From contig NZ_AUCK01000013.1 of the NCBI RefSeq assembly GCF_000429725.1, positions 38,785 to 102,784 on the forward strand: a stretch of 64,000 nt of DNA, written 5' to 3'. This DNA comes from Alkalicoccus chagannorensis DSM 18086. Its GTDB lineage: Bacteria > Bacillota > Bacilli > Bacillales > Salisediminibacteriaceae. A program made the translations under genes and the position numbers. The notes under the pieces were generated by a model. The model was not told where the DNA came from. It did not search any database and saw only the letters and a list, made by a program, of their open reading frames with translations. Positions within the stretch are counted from its first letter, which is position 1. Every line of letters begins with the position of its first letter. Of the stretch, positions 34,135 to 47,626 are shown in pieces.

Positions 34135-35523
34135 ATGGTACAATCGCAGACATTCACTGCAGAGATTACAGACCTCGACCGAAAAGGATCGGGCCGGGCT
34201 GCCGTCTGGCGGGAGAATGAAAAAGGATTCATGAGCAAACTGAAACTGACACTTCCGCAGACACTCCCCGGCGAAAAAGTCGAAGCCGTCGTCGAGCGAC
34301 CGGACAAAAAACGCTGGTGGACCTTTCCGGATCAGATTATCGAACCGAGTGCGGAAAGAACCAAGGCTCCGTGCCCACATTTTGACCGCTGCGGCGGCTG
34401 TGTCTGGCAGCACTGGCAGTACAGGTATCAGCTGCAGCATAAAACAGAGGAAGTACGCAGCATGCTGGCACGCCAAGGCTTCGAACCGGCCCTCGTAGAA
34501 GAGACGATCGGCATGGAAGACCCGTGGCACTACCGCAACAAAATGGAATTCACGTTCTCTCCTGAAGGCCGGCTCGGCATGCATGAGCAGGGAAACTTCC
34601 GGAGCATCGTGGAACTTCACACGTGCCTGATCGCCGGAGAGAGCATGGTCCGGGCTGCCATGACCATCGCTGCCTGGGCCGAGCGGCACGACCTGCCCGG
34701 ATACGATAAAGACGCCCACGACGGACTGCTGCGCCACGTCCTCCTCCGTCAGTCATTTGATACAGGGGAAGTGATGGCCGGCATTGTTGCCACCGAAGCC
34801 CCTGATGGACGGCTTGCACCGCTGGTCGATGCATTGAAGCAGGAAATAGAGGAGCATCACCCTGAAGTGAAAAGCTTCCTCTGGCTGGAGAATACCGATT
34901 GGGCCGACCGCGTTCAGGCAGAATCGCTGCATCTCTTAGCAGGCAGGGATTTTATTTATGACACGATGGCCGGCTTTCGTTTCCGCCTCTGGCACGATAC
35001 CTTTTTCCAGACGAACCCGTTTCAGGCAGAAAAGCTTGTCGAGCTCGCGCTGCATGCGGCTGAGCCGCAGCCGCATGAACGGATGATCGACCTGTTCTGC
35101 GGCGTCGGTACATTCTCGCTCCCGTTTGCCTCCAGAGTAAACCAGCTGGCCGGTATTGAGATTGTCCCGGCCTCCATCGCTTCCGCTGAACGAAACGCAG
35201 AAGAAAATGGGCTGACCAACACGACCTTTCTCGCAAAAGATGCACGAAATGGAATCGATGAGATGCTGCAGTCGTTCGGCATTCCGGAACTGCTCATGCT
35301 CGATCCGCCGCGTTCCGGGGCCGGAGGGAAAGTGATGCGACGTATCGGCCGGTCGGCGCCGCAGCGAATCGTGTATGTTTCCTGCAATCCGGAAACATTC
35401 GCCGAAGATATCGCCCAGCTCGTCCCGTATGGCTATGAACTCGACTATGTGCAGCCAGTCGACTTGTTTCCTCATACGGTCCACGTCGAGCTGGTCGCCT
35501 TACTGCGTAAGAAGCGCGGATAA
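34135..35523 (+). CDS. rlmD: 23S rRNA (uracil-5-)-methyltransferase, RlmD/RumA type
   Basis: 462 residues; SAM-dependent C5 methylation of a uridine in 23S rRNA. An N-terminal TRAM domain (EITDLDRKGSGRAA) is followed by Fe-S Cys in APCPHFDRCGGCVWQHW. SAM motif DLFCGVGTFSLPFA, catalytic Cys in YVSCNPETFAEDI, and DPPRSGAGGKV are present. Bacilli carry several paralogues (RlmCD and others), so the target base is uncertain. Good AAAAAGGAG site; strong terminator 38 bases downstream. Confidence 0.9.
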   Translation: MVQSQTFTAEITDLDRKGSGRAAVWRENEKGFMSKLKLTLPQTLPGEKVEAVVERPDKKRWWTFPDQIIEPSAERTKAPCPHFDRCGGCVWQHWQYRYQLQHKTEEVRSMLARQGFEPALVEETIGMEDPWHYRNKMEFTFSPEGRLGMHEQGNFRSIVELHTCLIAGESMVRAAMTIAAWAERHDLPGYDKDAHDGLLRHVLLRQSFDTGEVMAGIVATEAPDGRLAPLVDALKQEIEEHHPEVKSFLWLENTDWADRVQAESLHLLAGRDFIYDTMAGFRFRLWHDTFFQTNPFQAEKLVELALHAAEPQPHERMIDLFCGVGTFSLPFASRVNQLAGIEIVPASIASAERNAEENGLTNTTFLAKDARNGIDEMLQSFGIPELLMLDPPRSGAGGKVMRRIGRSAPQRIVYVSCNPETFAEDIAQLVPYGYELDYVQPVDLFPHTVHVELVALLRKKRG

Positions 35524-35561
35524 ATCCCCGAAGCGTTTATGCGTGGAGGTACCTATTACCC

Positions 35562-35606
35562 AAAAGCCGTATGCCTGACCACAGACGTGGCAGGCATACG
35601 GCTTTT
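35562..35606 (+). terminator. Terminator of the rlmD-like gene
   Basis: 16-bp stem AAAAGCCGTATGCCTG/CAGGCATACGGCTTTT with a 13-nt loop and further T residues. AAAAGCCGTAT.../...ATACGGC words recur in family B sequence at 58023 and 63791. Confidence 0.9.
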
Positions 35607-35666
35607 TTTAGACATGGGAAGCCTGCGCAAATGCTTCTTCCTGTGGAACCTTCCGCTTTTTTATAA

Positions 35667-35812
35667 GGAGCGAAAGCGCGAGCCGCCTTTTGGTCGGAAC
35701 GGCGTATGCCACAATCTTTTCTAAGGGAAGAAAGAGTTTTTCTGTCTTCCCGGGCAGCGCAGAGCCGCCGTCACACTATATGAAAACAGATACATTTTAT
35801 ACTTGCAAAAAA
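35667..35812 (+). repeat. Repeat family A, copy 4
   Basis: GGAGCGAAAGCGCG, CCGCCTTTTGGTCGGAACG, hairpin arms GGGAAGA (35725-35731) and TCTTCCC (35745-35751), GCAGCGCAGAGCCGCCG, TATGAAAACAGATACATTTT. Same orientation as the triplet at 7404, and again in a convergent junction (rlmD-like gene and ssrA). Confidence 0.8.
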
Positions 35813-35891
35813 ACCGCCCCCTGCAAAGGGAGCGGCCTGATGACTGAGGTGCTCTCAGTCTCTATGTGTCCACCAGATTCTGCGTAAGTAT

Positions 35892-36259
35892 TGGTGGAGA
35901 CGGCGGGAATCGAACCCGCGTCCAGAGATAACGTGACTTACGCTTCTACGAGCGTAGTTAGTTTATTAAATTTCGCGCATACTTCAGCCAACTAACAGGC
36001 TTCCGTATGGCTAACCTGATTGATCTCTTCTGAAACACTCCAGGTGGAAATGTTTCAGCGTATCCCACTATGAGTGAGTCCCAGGTCCTTCACATGGGCG
36101 ATGAAGGTTGGAACCGCCTAACAGGGTTGTTACGCCGCTGCTAGTGCGAAATCTTCTTCTTGGTTGCCAACTATAGGCAAGGTGAGCGTTTTTACGAGGA
36201 CACTCAGCTCGACTCGCCACGTAAGTCCGACCTATCCCTGTCGAATCCAGAACGTCCCC
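35892..36259 (-). ncRNA. ssrA: Transfer-messenger RNA
   Basis: 368 nt on the minus strand. The 5' end GGGGACGTTCTGGATTCGAC and 3' end GGGTTCGATTCCCGCC...CCACCA (CCA encoded, 35892-35897) form the alanine tRNA-like domain. The tag frame appears to start at GGC after ATAGTT and reads GNQEEDFALAAA then TAA (about 36151-36112 descending). It rescues stalled ribosomes and tags the nascent chain for proteolysis. smpB, its protein partner, is 82 bases upstream. Confidence 0.95.
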
Positions 36260-36341
36260 ATGAATGAGAACGAAAAGGAAAGAAAGTTCCTTAACGGTAT
36301 TACCATTATATCACATACGTACCTCTTGTCAATCCTCCGGC

Positions 36342-36809
36342 TTACCGGCCGAGGTTGGCATCTTTGAACGCACGCTGGACTTCCCGGTTTGCATCTTTGC
36401 GTTTCAAGTCTTCCCGCTTATCATATTTCTTCTTCCCTTTTCCAAGACCAACGAGCACTTTGGCTACACCATTCTTAATGTAGATTTTGAGTGGCACGAC
36501 CGTATAGCCCTTCTGCTGTGTTTTGCCGATCAAGTAATTGATCTGTTTCTTGTGCATCAGAAGTTTCCTCGTACGGATCGGATCATGATTGTACCGGTTC
36601 CCCTGTTCGTAGGTGCTGATGTGCATATTGTGGATCCACACTTCTCCTCTGGATACTCTCGCAAAGGATTCCTTCAGGTTGACACGGCGGTTCCGAATTG
36701 ATTTGATTTCCGTGCCGGTCAGCACGATGCCTGCTTCAAACGTTTCTTCAATATGAAAATCATGATTCGCTTTTCGATTTCTCGCTATTTCTTTTCCTTC
36801 CGTAGCCAT
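36342..36809 (-). CDS. smpB: SsrA-binding protein SmpB
   Basis: 155 residues; binds tmRNA and brings it to stalled ribosomes. Typical parts: [20 protein letters not shown], the RNA-binding [19 protein letters not shown], and a basic C-terminal tail ([20 protein letters not shown]) that enters the mRNA channel. Order rnr-smpB-ssrA matches B. subtilis. Confidence 0.97.
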   Translation of the reverse strand: MATEGKEIARNRKANHDFHIEETFEAGIVLTGTEIKSIRNRRVNLKESFARVSRGEVWIHNMHISTYEQGNRYNHDPIRTRKLLMHKKQINYLIGKTQQKGYTVVPLKIYIKNGVAKVLVGLGKGKKKYDKREDLKRKDANREVQRAFKDANLGR

Positions 36810-36914
36810 GGCAGTTCCATCCTCCCCTTCATCTGTTCCGGCAGGCGTACCGTATGTACTGCAGCGGGAGCAGCCGCCGGTGCCGGCCGCTGCCCCAGAT
36901 CAGGCTCTCCATCA

Positions 36915-39254
36915 TTATTTTTTCTTTTTTGCTTTGTTCCGCTGCTTCTTCGGTGCACTGTCATAAAAAGGTTTCTTTTTCCCTTTTTTGTTTTTCTGTT
37001 TAAGATCGATGCCTTTTTTTCCCTCGTTTTTCTTGCCTTTTTTTCCTTTATCTTGACTGCTTTTTTGCTTCCCGTTCCGATTGTCCGTTTCGATGACGCG
37101 CGGACGATCTTTCTTCCGCTGTTTCCGCGGCTTCATGCCGATGATTTCAAAGTCAATGATACGCTCATCCACATTGACATTGGCGACACGTACCTCGATT
37201 TCATCGCCGATACGGAACGTGTTTTTCGTCCGTTCTCCCACCATCATAAACTGGGACTGATCAAAATGATAGTAGTCATCGGTCAGATAACTGACGTGTA
37301 CGAGCCCTTCGATGGTGTTCGGCAGCTTAATAAACAAGCCGAAGTTCGTGACGGAACTGATAATCCCGGTGTATTCTTCGCCGATTTTATCCTCCATGAA
37401 CTGTACCTTTTTCAATTCATCCGTTTCACGTTCTGCATCTTCCGCACGACGTTCCATTTCGGAGGCGTGGGTGGTGATTTCAGGGAGCTTCTCCTCCCAG
37501 TGAGAAGTTGTTTTCTTGTCTGTTTTCGCATGAATCAGATACGTACGGATCAAACGATGAACAATCAAGTCCGGGTATCGTCGGATCGGAGAGGTGAAGT
37601 GCGTATAGTAATCCGCTGCGAGACCGAAGTGCCCGGCATTGGACGGATCGTACTTCGCCTGCTTCAGGGATCGGAGCATCATCGTATTGATGACCGGCTC
37701 TTCCGCCTCTCCTTTCACACTCTCCAGCAGTTCCTGCAGAGCCCGTGGATGCACCGTGTTGTTCGTGCCTTTGACGACGTAGCCGAAGTTCGTAATGAAC
37801 TCGAGGAACTGATTCAGCTTCGCTTCGTCTGGATCTTCGTGAATCCGGTAGACGAAAGGCAGTTTGAGCCAGTGAAAGTGTTCCGCTACGGTTTCGTTCG
37901 CCGCCAGCATGAATTCTTCGATCAGCTTTTCTGCAGTGCTGCGCTCACGGAGCACTACATCATACGGGCGCCCTTCCTCATTGACGAGGACCTGCGCTTC
38001 TTTAAAGTCAAAATCGATAGCCCCTCGTGCGAAACGTTTCTTCCGCAGCACTGCCGCGAGCTCTTCCATATCCTTAAAGAAAGGAACGAGCGGTTCATAC
38101 CGCTTCATGACTTCTTCGTCTTCGTCCTCCAGAATCTTTTTCACGTCGGTATAAGTCATACGTTCATTCGTACGGATAACGCTCTCGAAAATCTCGTGGT
38201 TCACGACGCTGCCGTCTTTACTGATTTCCATCTCACAAGACAGCGTCAGTCGATCGACCTGCGGGTTCAGTGAACAGATTCCGTTTGAGAGACGGTGCGG
38301 AATCATTGGTATCACGCGGTCAACAAGGTAAGAACTCGTGCCGCGGTCATATGCTTCCTTATCGATGGGAGAGTCTTCCTGCACGTAGTGGGATACGTCG
38401 GCAATGTGCACCCCGAGCTTGTAATTGCCGTTATCCAGGCGCTTTACCTGCACGGCGTCATCGAGGTCTTTTGCGTCTGCCCCGTCGATGGTGACGATGG
38501 TCTCTTCGCGCAGGTCTCTGCGCCCGTCAAGATCGCCTTCTGCGATCGTATCCGGCACTTCCTCTGCCTGGCGGATCGCTTCTTCCGGGAATTCTCCCGG
38601 CAGTCCGTGCTTGTGGATGATCGACATGATGTCGACGCCCGGATCGTTTTTGTGACCAATGATTCTAGAGACGTGACCTTCTGCTGTTTTTCGTCCCTCC
38701 GGAAATTTCGTGATTTCCACGACCACTTTATGGCCGTCGACAGCGCCGAGCGTCTGATTTTTCGGGATGAAAATATCCGCCGGTATCCGCTTGTCGTCGG
38801 AGGCAACGAAGCCATAGCCGCCATCATCTGTATAGGTTCCGACCGTCGATCTCGTCCCGCGTTCGATAATTCGGATAATGGTGCCTTCCGGGCGATCCTC
38901 ATCCGAATCAGCAGCAAGACGAACGAGCACCGTGTCTTTATTCATGGCATTGTTCTGCTCATTTGGAGCGATAAATACATCATGGTGGTCTTCCCCTGTT
39001 TTCACAAAGGCAAATCCTTTCGGGTGCATGATGACTTCTCCGCGGATCAGGTTCATTTTCTCCGGCAGGCCGTAGCGGTTCGTTCTCGTACGCACGAGGC
39101 TGCCTTCCTCTTCCAGTTCATTCAGCAGCTTCACGCATATTTTGTAGCGCTCTGCATCCTGAAGTTCTAATCGTTCTTCAAATTCTTTCATTCCGAGCGG
39201 CTTGTCCGCTTCTTTAATTTCGTCCATAATGAGATTTTTTGTTAAATCCTGCAT
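36915..39254 (-). CDS. rnr: Ribonuclease R
   Basis: 779-residue 3'-5' exoribonuclease acting on structured RNA. Cold-shock domains in the N-terminal third ([20 protein letters not shown]), the RNB catalytic core ([20 protein letters not shown] with the Asp cluster; [35 protein letters not shown]), then an S1 domain ([20 protein letters not shown]). The tail after about 700 is Lys-rich, usual for RNase R. In Bacilli it works with tmRNA on stalled messages. Confidence 0.96.
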   Translation of the reverse strand: MQDLTKNLIMDEIKEADKPLGMKEFEERLELQDAERYKICVKLLNELEEEGSLVRTRTNRYGLPEKMNLIRGEVIMHPKGFAFVKTGEDHHDVFIAPNEQNNAMNKDTVLVRLAADSDEDRPEGTIIRIIERGTRSTVGTYTDDGGYGFVASDDKRIPADIFIPKNQTLGAVDGHKVVVEITKFPEGRKTAEGHVSRIIGHKNDPGVDIMSIIHKHGLPGEFPEEAIRQAEEVPDTIAEGDLDGRRDLREETIVTIDGADAKDLDDAVQVKRLDNGNYKLGVHIADVSHYVQEDSPIDKEAYDRGTSSYLVDRVIPMIPHRLSNGICSLNPQVDRLTLSCEMEISKDGSVVNHEIFESVIRTNERMTYTDVKKILEDEDEEVMKRYEPLVPFFKDMEELAAVLRKKRFARGAIDFDFKEAQVLVNEEGRPYDVVLRERSTAEKLIEEFMLAANETVAEHFHWLKLPFVYRIHEDPDEAKLNQFLEFITNFGYVVKGTNNTVHPRALQELLESVKGEAEEPVINTMMLRSLKQAKYDPSNAGHFGLAADYYTHFTSPIRRYPDLIVHRLIRTYLIHAKTDKKTTSHWEEKLPEITTHASEMERRAEDAERETDELKKVQFMEDKIGEEYTGIISSVTNFGLFIKLPNTIEGLVHVSYLTDDYYHFDQSQFMMVGERTKNTFRIGDEIEVRVANVNVDERIIDFEIIGMKPRKQRKKDRPRVIETDNRNGKQKSSQDKGKKGKKNEGKKGIDLKQKNKKGKKKPFYDSAPKKQRNKAKKKK

Positions 39255-39299
39255 TATTGGTCTCCTTTCAAATGGGCGAGACCTGCATGAGTGTAGGCA

Positions 39300-40049
39300 T
39301 TATTCATTCCAGTCCAACTTTTCAAGAAATTGATAAACGTCCTCATGTAACTGGTCTCGTTCTTTATCTAATGTGATGACGTGGCCTGATTCTTCATACC
39401 ACTTGATTTCTTTATGCTCCGCTGCAACACCGTCATAGATCATGTTGGCACTGTTGATGTCGATCATCTGATCCTTGGATCCCTGAGCGACGAACGTCGG
39501 TGCATGAACCATGTCGATACTGCCGCGTACTTCTTTGTTCAGTCCGCGCAGCCGCTGGATCACTTCGGTCTGCGTACCGTCGAAGGCGTTCATCTCTTCG
39601 ACGATCTGCGCTTCTTCTTTTTGCTCCCAGCGCTTGTATTTAGCGGCGTAGTCGTATACTCCACGCTGCATTCTCTCCTCACTGTGGATTTCCAGCGGCG
39701 AGCACATGGTGAAGATGCCTTTCAACGGGACAGTATACCCAAGTTTCAGCGAAAAGACGCCGCCGAGGGATAATCCGCCGGCCGCTATCTCTTCGTATCC
39801 CTGCCCGCGCAGATCATTGTAGGCAGCCTGAACGTCTTCCCACCACTGCTCGGGTCCGGTTTTCACCAGTTCCTCCGGCGGGACCGCATGGCCGCGCATA
39901 TGCGGGGCATGGGCGGTGTACCCTTTCTTGTTCAAATACCTTCCCAGCATCCGCACATCGGCTGAATTGCCGGTGAATCCATGCAGCAGCAGCACGGCAC
40001 GCGGGCCGCCTTCAAAAGTGAATGGTTTCGGTTGAGCGATCTTCATCAT
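39300..40049 (-). CDS. est: Carboxylesterase (Est/YvaK type)
   Basis: 249-residue alpha/beta hydrolase. Nucleophile Ser in [13 protein letters not shown], oxyanion region [17 protein letters not shown], acid in [17 protein letters not shown] and His in [15 protein letters not shown]. It fits the monoacylglycerol/carboxylesterase found between secG and rnr in many Bacilli. Two ATGs (40049, 40046) are adjacent; either may serve. Confidence 0.93.
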   Translation of the reverse strand: MMKIAQPKPFTFEGGPRAVLLLHGFTGNSADVRMLGRYLNKKGYTAHAPHMRGHAVPPEELVKTGPEQWWEDVQAAYNDLRGQGYEEIAAGGLSLGGVFSLKLGYTVPLKGIFTMCSPLEIHSEERMQRGVYDYAAKYKRWEQKEEAQIVEEMNAFDGTQTEVIQRLRGLNKEVRGSIDMVHAPTFVAQGSKDQMIDINSANMIYDGVAAEHKEIKWYEESGHVITLDKERDQLHEDVYQFLEKLDWNE

Positions 40050-40776
40050 GACTGTCTCGGTCCCTTCTGTTCTCTGATTTTTCTGTTGGCGCAGCGGTTA
40101 GAAAAGCTTCCAGTTTCTCCAGGAAGTCTTCCTTCTGTTCACCGAACCAGATATAGTGTTTCGCCTGCTCCAGATAGTAGAGCTGCTTTTCTTCTGACCT
40201 GATTTTATCAAAAATATACTGCGCGCTGCGAGCTGGTACGAGGCCGTCCTTTTCTCCCTGTACGATGAGCGTCGGGACGTCAATTTCCTCGAATGCATGG
40301 CGCAGTCTTTTTACGAGCCTTGCGAATTCCACTGTCGCTTCCACCGGTGTCCGTCGCACCTTTTCCCGGTAAAATCGGTATACGTCGTTGTCTGCAAGTT
40401 CTCCGCGGAATCCTTCAAGTGCCCAGCCTGTCACATCTTCTGCTATCTGCTTCGGGTTCAGATAAAAGACAGAAGAGGAGATCAGCACCAGTCTGTCCAC
40501 CGGGTAGCGGGCCGCCAGGTAGCCGGCGATCACGCCTCCCATGGAGAAGCCGATCACGTAGACACGGCTGCAGCGCTTCAGCAGCTCTTCAAGGGCCACC
40601 TGGGCTTTGTAAATCCATTCCCGGTGGTTCGATTCTTTCAGAGCCTGCCTTGTCCCGTTATGGCCGGGAAGTTCCGGTGTATACACGAGCCACGCTTCTT
40701 TCTGGAAGTGTGACTGGATATCCTTTACTTCTTCCGGCGTACCGGTAAATCCGTGTACAATTAAGCATCCTATCAT
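40012..40776 (-). CDS. Alpha/beta hydrolase, paralogue of the adjacent esterase
   Basis: 254 residues. [17 protein letters not shown], nucleophile elbow [19 protein letters not shown], acid region [17 protein letters not shown] and His in [16 protein letters not shown]. It overlaps est by 38 bases, tight for a protein pair, so translation is likely coupled. The last 20 residues are charged and poorly conserved-looking, as if extended by read-through of the overlap. Start at 40776 fits AAGGTGA upstream; an in-frame codon at 40785 is possible. Confidence 0.87.
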   Translation of the reverse strand: MIGCLIVHGFTGTPEEVKDIQSHFQKEAWLVYTPELPGHNGTRQALKESNHREWIYKAQVALEELLKRCSRVYVIGFSMGGVIAGYLAARYPVDRLVLISSSVFYLNPKQIAEDVTGWALEGFRGELADNDVYRFYREKVRRTPVEATVEFARLVKRLRHAFEEIDVPTLIVQGEKDGLVPARSAQYIFDKIRSEEKQLYYLEQAKHYIWFGEQKEDFLEKLEAFLTAAPTEKSENRRDRDSHDEDRSTETIHF

Positions 40777-40979
40777 GATGATCACCTTCTCCGGAGTTAT
40801 GATACAGCTATTCCCGGAAAAAGGGTTTTTCTAACCTGGCTGGCCGCCGGCGGCTTCCATCTGGAAGAAGGCTGCCGAAAGATCCTGCCGTGTGTCAGCG
40901 CCAGGTGGTGACGGCGATGTCCTTAACGCCCATCGTGCGGGGCTGCGGCAACGTTTCTCCCAAGGAGCAGGGGGTATGA

Positions 40980-41016
40980 AAAAAAGCCCGCAGGAAAACG
41001 ATTCCGGCGGGCTTTT
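40980..41016 (-). terminator. Terminator of secG
   Basis: Stem AAAAGCCCGC/GCGGGCTTTT with a 15-nt loop and a T7 run on the minus strand. It lies 28 bases past the secG stop, so secG may be separate from the hydrolase genes. Confidence 0.85.
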
Positions 41017-41043
41017 ATCTGAACTTTATACGCTGCGTAGTTT

Positions 41044-41274
41044 CTACATGAAATAACCGAGCCATAGCGCAAAGACGAAAAACAGAACACCGAGAACGAC
41101 AGTCGCTTTACTGAGCACTGCCTCGAGTCCACGGGCCTTCGTCTTGCCGACCATCTGTTCCGCACCGCCGGAGATTGCTCCGGACAACCCGGCACTGCGG
41201 CCGGACTGAAGCAGTACAACAGTAATAAGCAGTATAGAAACGATGACTAGCATAATAGATAAAAGTTGTTCCAC
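41044..41274 (-). CDS. secG: Protein translocase subunit SecG
   Basis: 76 residues with two membrane helices (LLSIMLVIVSILLITVVLLQ and VLGVLFFVFALWLGYF) joined by a Gly-rich loop (GRSAGLSGAISGGAEQ). It assists the SecYE channel. The frame is open to a GTG at 41283, but AAGGGG overlaps that codon; the GTG at 41274 has proper spacing and gives the usual length. Confidence 0.94.
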   Translation of the reverse strand: MEQLLSIMLVIVSILLITVVLLQSGRSAGLSGAISGGAEQMVGKTKARGLEAVLSKATVVLGVLFFVFALWLGYFM

Positions 41275-41371
41275 CAGATACACCCCTTAATAAACGTACG
41301 TGATACCTTTTGAAAGAATAACACGTTTACCGGGTCCATGCAAGTCTCCTTCCGTGCAGGAGGGCCGGGAC

Positions 41372-42424
41372 TTACTCTCCCGTGAAGGCAATCGACCTTC
41401 CTTCCGATGCAGAGGTATACATGGCATCAATCAGCTGCTGGATGTAGGTTCCCTGCCACGCTTCGGAGATCGGTTTCGCTTTGCCTTCCACTACATCGAG
41501 AACATGAGCAATCTGCCGTTCGTATCCGTCCCGGGGCTCCACCTTATCCAGATGCACGGGGTGGATGTCGAGCAGCGATCCATACTTTTCACCGTACATC
41601 CGGAACGGAGATGTAGAAGCGCCGCCGCGGTCGCCGAGGAACGTCACATTGAGCGTTTCTTCTTCTTCGATATTGGCCGCATAGGACGCCTCCAGGGACA
41701 AGGAGACGCCGTGTTCAAACCGAATCATGCCGGCAGCCATATCCTCGACGGAGAAGGAAGCCGGATCCCAGTCTCCGAGCAGACCCACACCAGGTTTTCT
41801 TCCGAGACGCTGGTGGGTGACGGCACTGACTTCCACCGGCCGGAGGAACCCGCCGATATACATGGCGAGGTCCAGCATATGCACGCCGATATCGATCAGC
41901 GGTCCTCCTCCCTGCAGTTCTTTATCCGTGAAGGCTCCCCATCCGGGAATGCCCCGGCGCCGCATCGCTTCCACTTTCAGATGATAAATGGACCCCAATT
42001 CACCATCATCGACAGCCCGCTTCAATACTTCCGTTTCTTTATGGAACCGATGATGGAACCCATACATCAGATGACGGTTCTGCTGGCGCGCTGCTTCTTC
42101 CATGCGGAGCGCCTCCATCGCATTCACTCCCGGCGGCTTCTCGCAGAGGACATGCGCGCCGGCCTGCAGTGCCGCATGCACCGCTCGTTCGTGGTATTTG
42201 TTCGGCGTCGCCACGATCACCAGATCAAAATCATGTGCATCGAGCATCTCCTGCTCCGATGTATATACATTAGGGACGTGGAAAGCCTGTGCTGCTTCTA
42301 CAGCCGTTGCCTCTGTCCGGGAGCAGACGGCGATTATCTCTGCGCGCGGATCTGCCGCCAGTGCCCGCATATGTGCTCCTCTCGCGATCATACCTGGACC
42401 GATGATGCCTACTCGGTACGTCAT
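41372..42424 (-). CDS. Gfo/Idh/MocA-family oxidoreductase
   Basis: 350 residues. N-terminal NAD(P) fold: YRVGIIGPGMIARGAHMRAL, DLVIVATPNKYHERAVHAAL, and VLCEKPPGVNAMEALRMEEA with the conserved EKP. C-terminal substrate domain: GPLIDIGVHMLDLAMYIGGF. Typically a sugar or inositol dehydrogenase; substrate unknown. Start at 42424 with AAGGAG 11 bases upstream; the open frame continues well beyond. Confidence 0.9.
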   Translation of the reverse strand: MTYRVGIIGPGMIARGAHMRALAADPRAEIIAVCSRTEATAVEAAQAFHVPNVYTSEQEMLDAHDFDLVIVATPNKYHERAVHAALQAGAHVLCEKPPGVNAMEALRMEEAARQQNRHLMYGFHHRFHKETEVLKRAVDDGELGSIYHLKVEAMRRRGIPGWGAFTDKELQGGGPLIDIGVHMLDLAMYIGGFLRPVEVSAVTHQRLGRKPGVGLLGDWDPASFSVEDMAAGMIRFEHGVSLSLEASYAANIEEEETLNVTFLGDRGGASTSPFRMYGEKYGSLLDIHPVHLDKVEPRDGYERQIAHVLDVVEGKAKPISEAWQGTYIQQLIDAMYTSASEGRSIAFTGE

Positions 42425-42576
42425 CTCTGTCCACACTCCTTCCTGTCTCCTGTTCAAAGGTATTTTCTCGGAACATGCGTCTCTTCCTTCTATCTTCTTT
42501 CCCTGGAAAGCAGGGAGATAACCTTTGAAAACCTGGTTGAATTTCCCATCTCTGTATGCTATGCTAACGCTGAAAA

Positions 42577-42667
42577 TATCCACTAGGGGAGCCGGCCGGC
42601 TGAGACGGTGCACTGCACCGGACCCTTTGAACCTGATCTGGTTGAGACCAGCGTAGGAAAGTGGCAC
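42577..42667 (+). promoter_or_regulatory. TPP riboswitch (THI element)
   Basis: CACTAGGGGAGCCGG, GGCTGAGACGG, CCCTTTGAACCTGATCTGG and GCGTAGGAAAGTGG form the standard TPP aptamer (CUGAGA and GAACCUGAUC motifs). Confidence 0.96.
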
Positions 42668-42704
42668 AGCTTCTGCTGCAGGGCCCGCAGCAGGCTTGAT
42701 GTGC

Positions 42705-42733
42705 AGCTCTTTCCATGCGGAAGAGCTTTTTTT
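42705..42733 (+). terminator. Terminator of the TPP riboswitch
   Basis: Stem AGCTCTT/AAGAGCT with a 9-nt loop followed by T7, 38 bases past the aptamer and 40 before tenA. TPP should favour it. Confidence 0.85.
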
Positions 42734-42774
42734 CGTGGTGGATGTTTTCCAAATCATCTCGAGGAGGAAAATCA

Positions 42775-43476
42775 ATGTCATTTTCAGCACAGCTGCGAAA
42801 GGAAACCGCCCCTCTGTTTCAGGCCATTCTGGAACATCCTTTTGTTGAAGGAATCGGTCGTGGCGAGGTGCCGCGGGAGGCACTCGTCCATTACGTAAAA
42901 CAGGATTATGAATATTTGACGACGTTCTGCAGAATCTACGGGCTCGCCGCCTCCAAGGCAGAGACCAGGGAGGACCTTGCCTTTTTCCAGGAACAGATGG
43001 GCTTTATCCTGAACGAAGAGATTCATCCGCATCATAATTTCTGCCGTGCAGCAGGCGTCCGCTATGAGGACCTGCAGCAGGCACCGCTCGCACCGACGGC
43101 CCATCATTATACACGGCACATGCTCGGAGCAGCCCTGCAGGGAACGCTCGGCGAGACGCTTACTGCACTGGCTCCCTGCCCGTGGACGTACCGGGATATT
43201 GGATTACACTTGATGGAGACCGTTCAGCCTCAGGAAGATCACCCTTTTTACGAGTGGATCACCTTTTACGGCGCAGCTGCTTCAAGAAATGTAACGTCGA
43301 TCTTCCAGGAAAAAATAGATCGCTGTGCGGCAGAAGCTGGTCCGGCTGAACGAGATCGGATGAAGCGCCACTTCATTCGAAGCACGCAGTTAGAGTATGC
43401 GTTCTGGAGTATGGCGTGGGAGCAGGAAACGTGGCCGCTGGAAGAAACTCCGGCCGGGCAGAAACTGCATCGATAG
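42775..43476 (+). CDS. tenA: Aminopyrimidine aminohydrolase (thiaminase II) TenA
   Basis: 233 residues, all-helical. TenA salvages aminopyrimidine from degraded thiamin. Key features: FVEGIGRGEVPREALVHYVK, YEYLTTFCRIYGLAASKAET, catalytic Cys in LTALAPCPWTYRDIG, and YEWITFYG. Start behind GAGGAGG with 6-nt spacing. It stands alone after a TPP riboswitch, with no thiamin genes next to it. Upstream open frame is the riboswitch leader. Confidence 0.95.
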   Translation: MSFSAQLRKETAPLFQAILEHPFVEGIGRGEVPREALVHYVKQDYEYLTTFCRIYGLAASKAETREDLAFFQEQMGFILNEEIHPHHNFCRAAGVRYEDLQQAPLAPTAHHYTRHMLGAALQGTLGETLTALAPCPWTYRDIGLHLMETVQPQEDHPFYEWITFYGAAASRNVTSIFQEKIDRCAAEAGPAERDRMKRHFIRSTQLEYAFWSMAWEQETWPLEETPAGQKLHR

Positions 43477-43489
43477 TATATCCGCGAAG

Positions 43490-43645
43490 ATATAAGCGGG
43501 CAGCTGCACCGCTGGCACCCATGACAGGTACGCCTTCAGGAGGGAAGGGCAGCGCCTCTTGGCAAGCCTCCGCCTGAAACGGGAGAAAAGAGGCTGCGGA
43601 AAGGAACCTCTACACCAACATATATTTTAGAGCCTGAAAAAAAAG
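43490..43645 (+). repeat. Family C-like repeat (copy 3)
   Basis: GCAGCTGCACCGCTGGCACC, CGCCTTCAGGAGGGAAGG, CCTCCGCCTGAAACGGG, and CACCAACATATATTTTAGAG at 43612-43631, the last matching 18203-18222. Diverged. Confidence 0.4.
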
Positions 43646-43653
43646 ACATCCGG

Positions 43654-43800
43654 GGAACAAAAGCGCAAAGCGCCTTTTGGTCGGAACGGCTTGCGGAAGC
43701 GCTGCAGGTTTTGAAGGGAAGAATACGTGTTTCGTTCTTCCCGTGCAGCGCATGGAGCCGCCGTCCCCCTGTATGAAAACGTATATTTTCTTATACTTTA
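43654..43800 (+). repeat. Repeat family A, copy 5
   Basis: GGAACAAAAGCGCAAAGCGCC, CGGAACGGCTTGCGGAAGC, hairpin arms GGGAAGAAT (43716-43724) and GTTCTTCCC (43734-43742), GCAGCGCATGGAGCCGCCG, TATGAAAACGTATATTTTC. Again plus orientation in a convergent junction (tenA and eno). Confidence 0.85.
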
Positions 43801-43836
43801 CCTTCATGGCAGGTTCATGATCGTTATGAACAAACA

Positions 43837-43879
43837 AAACGCTTTCGACGATCCAAACCGGATCATCGAAAGCGTTTTT
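43837..43879 (-). terminator. Bidirectional terminator between tenA and eno
   Basis: Long stem AAAACGCTTTCGACGATCC/GGATCATCGAAAGCGTTTT (one mismatch) with a short loop and T-tracts on both strands. Confidence 0.88.
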
Positions 43880-44003
43880 AACGTGCTGGAGAACGATGTT
43901 GCCCCAGCCTCTTCGCATCTGTGCTGAGAAGAGCCGGCTTTGTCAGCAGGCTTCCTTCCGTGCCGGGCTTTCTTTCACGGAAAGCTCCGGTCGTGGGCAC
44001 GTT

Positions 44004-45293
<1,290 letters not shown>

Positions 45294-45314
45294 TTACACG
45301 CTCCTTCGTTTTCT

Positions 45315-47616
<2,302 letters not shown>

Positions 47617-47626
47617 TTAAGATGGT

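Noticed and set aside
36753..38273. 506-codon plus-strand frame
   Set aside because: Antisense of rnr, no family motifs.
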